A DNA stretch of 64,000 nucleotides from Ehretia macrophylla (Eukaryota > Streptophyta > Magnoliopsida > Boraginales > Ehretiaceae). Both the position numbers and the translations under genes were made by a program. Of the stretch, positions 56,288 to 64,000 are shown one piece after another. The notes under the pieces are model-generated. The model was not told the origin of the DNA. It made no database searches and saw nothing but the letters and a program-made list of their open reading frames with translations. Position 1 is the stretch's first letter; the number at the start of each line of letters is the position of its first letter. The stretch spans positions 95,972,850 through 96,036,849 of the forward strand of contig CM075770.1 in NCBI GenBank assembly GCA_037974665.1. Reading direction: 5' to 3'.

Positions 56288-58611
56288 TTTTGATGTCAAT
56301 ACTCCTAATACGTGCTAAATGTGCATTCATGAAATTTTCATCAAAAACGGAGTCAGAAATTTTATCGTCGATTTTCAGTGAATAGTATTTTCGAAACACG
56401 TCCGCTATAATTTTGAAACTGGTCTTTTTAACCCTTCTAGACCTAGTCCACGGACTTTAATAGACCTGTGTTAAATGGTTTTAAAATCGGCTTAAGAATT
56501 TATTAGGGTTTTTACACCGACTTTTGCGAAAATCGAGTTTTAAGCCGACTCGGGTGAAATTGTTAAATTGTAAAACTTCTTGTCACCTAAAAATAATCCA
56601 CTTGAGATATCTTGGGGGTTGCATAACTATTTTTAACTTGGTGAGCACTAAAATGCAATTAAAGTCATTAAAAACACAAAAATACCTATTTAAATTAACT
56701 TTGACTTTAATTAATTAATTGACCATATAAGCTAATGTCCTCAACACACACTCACACAACACAAAAACACCATCACACACACACACATTGCCGAGAGAAA
56801 AGAGGGAGAAAAGAGAAGAGAAAAACTCAAGCTTTCAATCCAATTTTTCAAAGAAAAACCTAGTTTTTGTCCGTGAAACTTCGCACCGACTTGGATTCTG
56901 CTTGTTGGGCACGCATTGCACGCATTCCTAGGCTTATATCGCATCTAAGGTGAGAGAAAAATTCTAGATCTCAAAATGTCATTTTTGTGTTTTTGCGTAT
57001 AAATGAAGATTGAACCGTTAGAATTGAAATCTGATGTTAGATTATTGTTCCTTGCATGCTAGGGATCATTATATACTAATACTACGAGTTTCTGTCGGAT
57101 ATAGCATAATTTTTATTTTCCGGGTATTTAATTTTGATTAAAATGTTCAAAGTTGAATTAAATGAGTTGTGTTGATCGAAATCGATTGCCGTCGATTTCT
57201 AAATACTTGATAATTACGTGTTAGCGCTGTTGTAATGCCGAATTTTTGATTACATTGTTTGTGTGAAAATCCGGACAATCCAGCCATGACATCTTAGGAT
57301 TTTAGGGTTATCAGGCATGATTTGGAGGGGTTATGGTGGATTTCCGAGAGGGCTAATGTAGTAGGTTGAATGGGTGAGTGATAGGAACTGATTTGGCAAT
57401 GTTTGGATTAGTAGATTGTAAGTTATGAATTTTAGAAGTTTAGGTTGTCATTCTTTAATTTCTTGAACGATGCCTTTAGATGGTTGGGTAGTGTTCGAGT
57501 GATGAATGGTGAGTTGTTGTTAAGTAATTTAGAGTTTAATTATGTATATTATGCATGTCCGGTTAGATGGCCTACTTTGTCATCTAACTACGTTGTTTGT
57601 TGTTTAATTTAATATTGATGTTATATTGATGTTATTGATTGATTATTATTGAATGCGGGAATCGGGCACTCTTGTTGCTGATCTCCCAATTGATTGATTG
57701 ATTGATTGATGATTGATGAATATGGAGTCTTGGTATGTGTGTGCCACCTCTCGGGCAGCGTCGGGCTGTCGGGTTGATAACGGCATGACTGCCATAGGCT
57801 ACCCCCAGCTCGCATGACGGAGGTGTCATGGAGGGAGGGGCTAGTGAGGTACCTCGGGTGCGTGAGTAATGGGGAGTTATAAGAAGAACGGTTGAGATCG
57901 TGATGGCGTTTGGAGCTACACCAAATAGAGTATCCTTATTGATTGGTTATATAGTTATGTGATGATAGCATTATTTATGTTATTTATGTTGTTGTGTGTT
58001 TACTTGCTCAAAGGACTAAATCCAAGGAGCGTAGTGAATACTGTCGAGATCTATCGGATCCTCACTGGGCTTATGTATATAAGCTCACTCTCTATTATTG
58101 CATGTTTTCAGGTGTGCTTTCACAAGATTACGGGTACGTGCCTCCTGAAGAGGAGAATGTGGAAAACGTGCCTTTCGTGGATGAGTCATATGTCCCTGAG
58201 TCTTATCCATGATTCTATGTTGTTAAACGTTATGTATATTAGCTTAATGGACTTTTATATGCTTTACGGTTCTTAGTGTAATAGTTGTTGAAAAGTTAAT
58301 GATCTAAATGATGTTAATTTAGTGGCTTTCTTTTGTCTATGGTTAAGTTGCGGTTGTGTCTCAACTTACTTTTGAAATGTATGATAAAGTTGAGGTATTG
58401 TATGTCATGTTGGAACGGAGGCGTATAACGAGGATGTTTTATTGTATAATATGGTTGTGTTGTATGTTGTTGTTTGTATTGAGGAATTACTGGATGTATG
58501 ATGTTTTATGAGGTTGGTTTAGAACCTCGGAAATCTGTTTACTGTCGTTATGCCGCCGAAATTCCGTTGCGTCCTGACTGATTATAGGTGGGGTCGAGTT
58601 GGGGCGTGACA
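56189..58611 (+). repeat. 3' LTR of the young Ty3 element
   Basis: Nearly identical to 48766-51193. Visible differences include a 6-bp deletion near 56473 and scattered single-base changes. Followed by AAGTC. Confidence 0.95.
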
Positions 58612-58616
58612 AAGTC

Positions 58617-60749
58617 AAAGCAAATGTTGAATTTAATTAAGATACCTGAAGATGTACTTACATGGTGATATAACCACCTCGAAAATTTTTAGAAGAGATA
58701 TATGAGTGTGTTTGATATTTTCCAAAAATAAATGAATTGTCTAGAGATAGAATAAATGGTTTTTTAGAGTGACATAATCGGAATAGACAAAACATCTTTT
58801 GGGATTTGCCTTATTGGTGGTCATACCTTTTGCATCATAATATGGATGTTATGCATATAGAGAATAATATTTTTGATAATGTTTTCAACACTGATGGGTG
58901 TGAAGGGAAAGACAAAGGATACTGCTAGTGTAATAGTTGATATAGAGAGATTTTGTGATTGGCCTGAATTATGTATTCAATATGGCATAATGAATATGGT
59001 CGTATACAGTCTCCTTGTTCTATCCAAGAAAGCAATTTTGGAATGAGTAAAATAGTTTTGATTCCTTGATGGAATTCATCAAATATAACAAGGTGTGATA
59101 ACATGAATGATTTGAAGTTGTCACATATGAAGAGCCATGATTGTCATGTATTTATGAAAAGATTTCTTCCTATAACCTTATGAGAGTTATTGTCAAAGTA
59201 TGTTTAGGAATCTTTCACTGAATTAAGCTTATTTTTTAGAGACATTTGTTACACAACTCTTCAAATTCACGAGCTCGAAAGAATGCAAAAAAATATTATC
59301 AACGCCCTTTGTAAGTTGGAAATGATCATACCTTCAATCTTCTTTGACTCAATACAACATTTGTCAGTTCACTTGATTTATAAAGCAATTTGTGGCAGTC
59401 ATGTACAATATCGGTTGATATAACCTTTTGAGAAGTTCTTGCATCTTTTGAAGATGAGGGTCAAGAATGAAGTACATGTTGAAGGATCTATATATGAAAC
59501 ATATATTGTCCTTGAAATGTCGACATTTTGTTCATATTATTTCTAACTGCATGTACAAATTAAAACAAAGAACATCGGTTAAAATAATGAGTCCATAGAT
59601 GCAGATTACCCTGAAGGGTACTTACCTATCTTCAGTTACCTATGTTCTCCACTAGAGAAGATGATTTATCACTTGTTAGACAATCGAGAGTTGAATGTTG
59701 CACACTAATATGTTTTGATGAATCGTGTAGAGGTGTCCTCATATATCAAGTAAGTTCATGACCCGGCTCCATAGATATATTAATTCTATTTTTTGGATTA
59801 TATAAGTATTACATATATAATCTCATAAGGAATATTGCACATGATATTTGAAGATAATCTTCTACTCAACAACCCATCATTGAGCGATTTAGAAATCATG
59901 TACAACATTGATAACTCTTTTTAAACATGATTACATGACCATATAAGAGAATATAGGATCGGCCTTAACGTCCTTAACTTTAAATTCAACTCAACTTTGA
60001 CATATATTATATTCGACATTAATTTATGACTTTCAGCTTACCAACACTAACTGTTTGGATGATCGCACGAAATATCTTTTAATGAGTCCAAGTATGAAGG
60101 GGTGTACATGGTCATATTACTTGCTGAATGGGCACAGATTCTATACTTTGGCACATGGATCATCGAAAACTACAATGAATATTGGAGTTTTGTAAAAGAG
60201 ATAACGTATAATACGAAGAAGAATAATTATTATGGTTTGTTGACTGACATTATTGAAATTCAACATTGAAATGTAGAAGAATTATCCTTTCTAAGTATGA
60301 TTGATATGATTCTCAAAATGATAAGGGGTTAAAGGTTCATCCGAAATATTTGTTGACTGATATAAATGTGAAGAAAACATACGCAAAGTATGAACCATTT
60401 GTCTTAGTTAAACAAGTACATCAAGTTTACTACGACAAGTATCCTAGTGTAAAGAAAGACCAAGGAGATTGGTGGGTTGTATGGAAGATCAGACTAAGGA
60501 ACCAATATGATATGTCTAGAGATAAGAATGATATAAATGAACAGTTTGCTTTTCAGGAAGATGAGATGGACATGTTATTCGTATAACTAGATGATAATGA
60601 TGTGCTCATGCATATCATGAGTCATATGAATGCAGTGGGATAATTAAAGATACTGAAGAAAAGAATGAGGACCATAACAGTGATAATGAAGATCATAAAA
60701 GTAAATCTGATAATGGCACAGAATCTGAAGATAATAAATTGTCAGATTG
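58617..60749 (+). pseudogene. CACTA TNP2 transposase remnant, plus strand
   Basis: Multiple frames with many stops, but in correct family order: a KHLLGFALLVVIP-like fragment with the MDVMHIE motif of the transposase_21/TNP2 domain (58842 on; the conserved K after MHIE is N), MKSHDCHVFMKRFLP of the DUF4218 region (about 59120-59180), and an open DUF4216 segment at 60350-60586 (YEPFVLVKQVHQVYYDKY, QGDWWVVWKIR). The end is acidic and stops at about 60749. TNP2-class transposases cut CACTA ends. This copy cannot encode an intact one. It is oriented opposite to the CACTA remnant at 45800-48738. Confidence 0.82.
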
Positions 60750-61731
60750 AAATTTGTATTAATAAATTTAATATCGTTCATGTCAATTGTATTGTACAAA
60801 TTCAAAGGTTATAATGAAAAGCTTTTCTATTTTCAATGCATTTATAATATATGAGGTATATGTGTGTGTGGGTGTTTATTTTATGTTGTTTTCAATTCAA
60901 TCATCGCTAGAGGTAGAGACAAAGATCCATAGCATACAGGGACATCTCAATCACCATTCGACATACTATCATCTCCATCATCTGTAACACGTGGTGAACC
61001 TGATTGACATTCCCTTAGCACCCTCGAGATATCAACCTCTTCACCCAAATTATTTGCACATATGTCTAACATTTATGTGCGCGACGAGGATCATCACGTG
61101 AACATTATTGGTGCCACGCCCACTACTAGCCACGAGCATCAATTCACATAGCTAGAGTTATCAGGACGTGTTGATGGCACCGCAAATTGGCTGGTGATGA
61201 GTTTCGAGTCATTAGAAGATTGTACATCATGGCTAGAAGATGGTCGTACACATATTCAGCTATATTAAAATAGGAAAAAATTCAATTCAATTTAAATATA
61301 GACTAGTTACTTTAATTCTTCATTATTCTACTAGTTATAATGAGTTATTTCATATGAAACTAACCAAGGTAATTGTTATAATTGTGAACAGATTTGTAAC
61401 TGCTACGAGCTTAAAAGAGTTCAGGACCATTTTTATTGGTAGGTACACAGGCCCGTGGATCACTTATAGAGAGGTTCCACCATAGATCAAGGAACGATGG
61501 TTTCACTCGTTTGAGGTACGTATAAAATTAAAGCAATAAATATTATTATATTTCATATATATTATTTTTACATGCTTGTTGTATTAACTCATTAAGTGTT
61601 TTTCTTCTTTGTGGTTTCAGAGGGATTACAAGTGCTACTCCTGTGAGACCACGTGAATAAAGAAATATTTCCATTATAAGGACAACGATAGGTTGATGGG
61701 CCAATTATCTAAAATACATAATAGAAACAAG

Positions 61732-62701
61732 GAGTAAAATGCATCATACCCCCCTGTGTTTTCACAAAGTTGCATCATAAACCCTGTGTTTTAAAAAGTC
61801 GCGTTATAAACCCCGTGTTATGGAAAACGTTGCATATAACCCTCTGCCGTCTATTTTTCTGTTAATTTTAATGTGAGTGTAATACACACGCTTGAAATGC
61901 AAGTATGACATTTATCAAGCTTTAAAACACATTCAGAAGGACGAAAATACCCTTTTTAACATCAGTTGCTAATTGCCCCTTGTGTTTTCGATAAGGTTGT
62001 AAATGGCCCCTTGTGTTTTCGATAAGGTTGTAGATTGCCCCTTGTGTTTTTTATAAGATTTATAATTGCCCCTATGTTTTTTTATAAAGATGTAAATTGC
62101 CCCTTCAAAGATAAAAAAATTTGACAATCTAGAGAAAAACTATTTCAAAGTGATTTTCTTTCGATTTAAAGTTGATTTTGCACTGATTTAAAGATTTTAA
62201 TCTATTTGTAGAAGAACGTGATTCTAAGTGAAGGTTCGATTATTGCTAGTTGCAATATGACTTTGAACTTCAAGCATAAGATTTATATTTTTTATGGTGG
62301 ACATCAATGTTCTGTTATATAAGTTATACATTTTTTTATTCTTTTAATTAAATGATATTTATTAGTTTAAGGTTGTAGATCTCCTTAGAAGGTAGACTAG
62401 CACATGGTTCTAATATTGCAGAATGAAAAATGTTGTAAATACCTCCTTCTAATATTAAAAAAGTGATAAATACCCCTTTTTGATATCAAAAAAGTTGCAA
62501 ATACCCCCTTTGACGGATTTATCTTTAAACGAGGACAATTTTGTCTTTTTACAAGGCTAACTAACAGAATTAAACAGAATTTGAGTTTGGGGCGTGTATG
62601 CAATATTTTCCATAACACAGGGTTTATAACGCGACTTTTTAAAACACAGGGTTTATGATGCAACTTTGTGAAAACACAGGGGGGTATGGTGCATTTTACT
62701 C
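61732..62701. mobile_element. Mutator-like MITE with long TIRs and 10-bp target duplication
   Basis: It is flanked by TAGAAACAAG on both sides (61722-61731 and 62702-62711). The terminal inverted repeats are about 105 bp with around five mismatches, beginning GAGTAAAATGCA. There is no coding capacity. A 9-10-bp duplication with long TIRs is diagnostic of Mutator-like elements; at 970 bp it is a non-autonomous derivative. It lies in an exon of the CACTA second-gene remnant. Confidence 0.93.
61974..62103. repeat. About 31-bp tandem repeats inside the MITE
   Basis: Four to five copies of a GCCCCTTGTGTTTT-(10 nt)-GTTGTAAATT unit with increasing divergence. The same CCC-TGTGTTTT-GTTGCAT theme with similar spacing also makes up the TIRs, and a related array is at 62430-62520. 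Confidence 0.85.
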
Positions 62702-63244
62702 TAGAAACAAGTGTCCTAGTTGATCCACATAGGAAAATCGGCATTAGATGAATATTAAATGGACCAATCAAAAATGGATAGATAAAGCTAAACAAAACAA
62801 CGAAAATAGGAGTAAAAATATGTTAGTCCACTATATGAGTACCATCCACTTTCATGAGTTTGAGAAGAGGATTGTATGTAAACCAATTAACTAAGTAAAT
62901 TCAGTAACATAAATTAGTTTCTTTTATGTGTTATATATGCATTACTAATTATGAATTTAATAATGTAGGATGAAAGAGAAGGCCGTCAGGTGTCCCACAC
63001 CAAGGCTTTCAAGGCAGCCCATAAAAAAATGGTGGGTGATGATATCCATTATTCTGACAAAAAGGCTACTGAGACGAGGGTAAGTATTTATAGAGTGTAT
63101 TAAATTACAAATATCTACATTTAATGTAATATAATTATTAAATATTTTAAAATTTTATCTTTACAAGAGCGATATGAAGAGATGTTCTAGAAGCATGAGA
63201 CAGATAGCCAAGTAGATCCCATGGCCACCCGTTAATTCTGACAA

Positions 63245-63470
63245 TGTCTTCTTTGATCCAGCTAGTAGGTCAAAGAAAAGGCACCTATACAGAATCGACT
63301 CTTATGGCAGTACCAGTTTCTCTGACCTATGCTTTTTCCCAGATATGAAACTCCCCCACAAGTTCAAAACTCCAAACTTAGACAAATATGATGGAACAGG
63401 CTGTCCTTTTACCCATTTGAAAGTCTATTGTGGAGAAATGTGTTTATACGGCGATAATGAAAGACTCCCT
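63245..63470 (+). pseudogene. Ty3-type gag fragment (Tat/Athila/Ogre-like)
   Basis: The + strand encodes SDLCFFPDMKLPHKFKTPN, then LDKYDGTGCPFTHLKVYC and a LYGDNERLP end. The FPDMKLPHKFK...KYDGT...HL block is the start of the Retrotrans_gag domain in non-chromovirus Ty3 elements. It begins directly after CACTA homology ends and loses similarity after about 63470. It may continue beyond the window in other pieces. Confidence 0.72.
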
Positions 63471-64000
63471 TAGGTCTCCTTTAGCTCTGGTGGGCGTGCT
63501 TCTGTAGTTCTTCTGGCCTTCCTTCATGTCGTAGCCTTAGCTTATCGACGAGTCTTGCATTAGATTAGATACATACAGCATTTTCTTTGACTCATACCTT
63601 GGAGAAGAACGTTCTTTGTTTGAGTTTGAAGTCATTACCTTGCGGGAGCCACCTGGGCGAGACCCCTCTCCCCGCACCAGCTACATGAGAAGGGCTTTTA
63701 GATATCCCATCAGAGTCGATTTTAATCCAGTCCATGGTCTGGAGGGGGTGTAAATTGGTGAGACAGCACACGTTCCGTGCCATTGTTGGCCCCAGACTCA
63801 CGTAGCAGGACGCCAATGCTGCTATCACTTAGGTAACTTAAGCCATGAGGCAACAGCTTAAGGAACAACAGAGGTGACAACTTGAGGAGCAACAACGTCA
63901 CCACAACAAAGAGTAGCATGTCGTCCATAAAAGCTTCAACAGTAGCAACAAGCACAACAAGATAAGTAGGATCAGGTGCAACAGGCGATAACCATCATAC
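63471..64000. other. Unassigned sequence at the window end
   Basis: More GC-rich than the rest. A glutamine-rich frame on the + strand (about 63840-63990, MRQQLKEQQR-like) recalls the coiled-coil N-terminal parts of Ty3 gag or CACTA proteins but is interrupted by stops. The minus-strand frames of 77-78 codons show no family signature. Probably rearranged retroelement DNA. Confidence 0.35.

Larger units (their letters stand above)
48766..58611 (+). mobile_element. Ty3/gypsy retrotransposon, Tekay/Del-like chromovirus, young and nearly intact
   Basis: Flanked by AAGTC duplications (48761-48765 and 58612-58616). The element is 9.85 kb with LTRs of 2.43 and 2.42 kb, a tRNA-Met PBS, a polypurine tract and one continuous gag-pol frame broken by a single TAG. 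Comparing the LTRs by eye I found about a dozen substitutions and three small indels, so the insertion is recent compared with every other element here. The integrase ends in a chromodomain-like module. The lineage name rests on motif similarity and was not tested against a database. Confidence 0.95.
60990..63240 (+). pseudogene. CACTA second-gene product remnant, plus strand, with introns
   Basis: Exon-like blocks are visible: FRTIFIGRYTGPWITYREVPP with IKERWFHSFE (61410-61515), a GT...AG intron 61516-61620, DYKCYS and KYFHYKDNDRLMGQLSKIH to 61731, a block after the MITE up to about 62876, an intron to 62968, DEREGRQVSHTKAFKAAHKK to 63079, an intron to 63167, then ERYEEMF and VNSDNVFFD. This matches the plant transposase (Ptta/En_Spm) protein and the minus-strand copy at 45800-47709. 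Stops in several exons and the MITE insertion make it a pseudogene. The homology stops abruptly near 63245. Confidence 0.72.

Noticed and set aside
61974..62103. Regularly spaced repeats that could suggest a CRISPR-like array
   Set aside because: The units are tandem and diverging with no unique spacers, sit inside a MITE and match its TIR theme. The genome is a plant's.

Overview
This window is a transposon-rich, AT-rich piece of a flowering-plant nuclear genome, probably a eudicot. The evidence is LTR retrotransposons primed by initiator tRNA-Met, a plant L1-type LINE with a C-terminal RNase H, En/Spm (CACTA) transposons of the TNP2 class, a Mutator-like MITE and a plant F-box-associated-domain pseudogene. 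I see no intact host gene, no tRNA or rRNA gene, no CRISPR array and no prokaryotic feature. Almost everything recognisable is mobile DNA, much of it nested, and most element boundaries were fixed by matching target-site duplications (TSDs) read directly in the sequence.

Layout. (1) 226-3122: 5'-truncated LINE on the + strand, with frameshifts and stops and a 3' poly-A. (2) 3123-5275: AT-rich DNA with no recognised gene. (3) 5276-7169: a lone, divergent LTR on the - strand. (4) 7225-28899: one very large nest flanked by ACATC. Its outer element is a non-coding LTR retrotransposon (LARD type: LTRs of about 2.5 kb and about 2.0 kb of internal DNA). A solo LTR in inverted orientation (10101-12701, TSD GGTAG) sits in its interior. 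A Copia element on the - strand (14498-26461, TSD AATAC) sits in its 3' LTR, and that Copia in turn carries a solo LTR in gag (20173-22704, TSD TCACC). (5) 28905-29900: a tandem duplication whose first copy was split by the LARD insertion, then short tandem repeats. (6) 31686-33010: an internally deleted Copia with a 3' LTR, abutting an F-box/FBA pseudogene (33013-33589). (7) 33590-48765: a CACTA element with coding remnants on the - strand. It was invaded by a solo LTR (33893-45280), which was itself invaded by a decayed Tekay/Del-like Ty3 element on the - strand (34597-44250, TSD AATAC). (8) 48766-58611: a young, almost intact Tekay/Del-like Ty3 element on the + strand (TSD AAGTC). Its LTRs are nearly identical and its gag-pol frame is broken by one in-frame TAG. 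(9) 58617-63240: a second CACTA remnant on the + strand, head-to-head with the first, containing a 970-bp Mutator-like MITE with a 10-bp TSD. (10) 63245-64000: a fragment of another Ty3-type gag.

The genes do not form a host pathway. They are the gag, protease, reverse transcriptase, RNase H and integrase modules of retroelements and the transposases of CACTA elements. Only the Ty3 element at 48766-58611 looks young enough to be relevant to present-day activity. I found no convincing new biological system. The observations most worth following are the closely spaced inverted LTR pair at 7225-12701 (a possible foldback, siRNA-generating locus), a sequence block shared by the LTRs of several otherwise different families, a mosaic solo LTR, and the head-to-head CACTA arrangement around the young Ty3 element.
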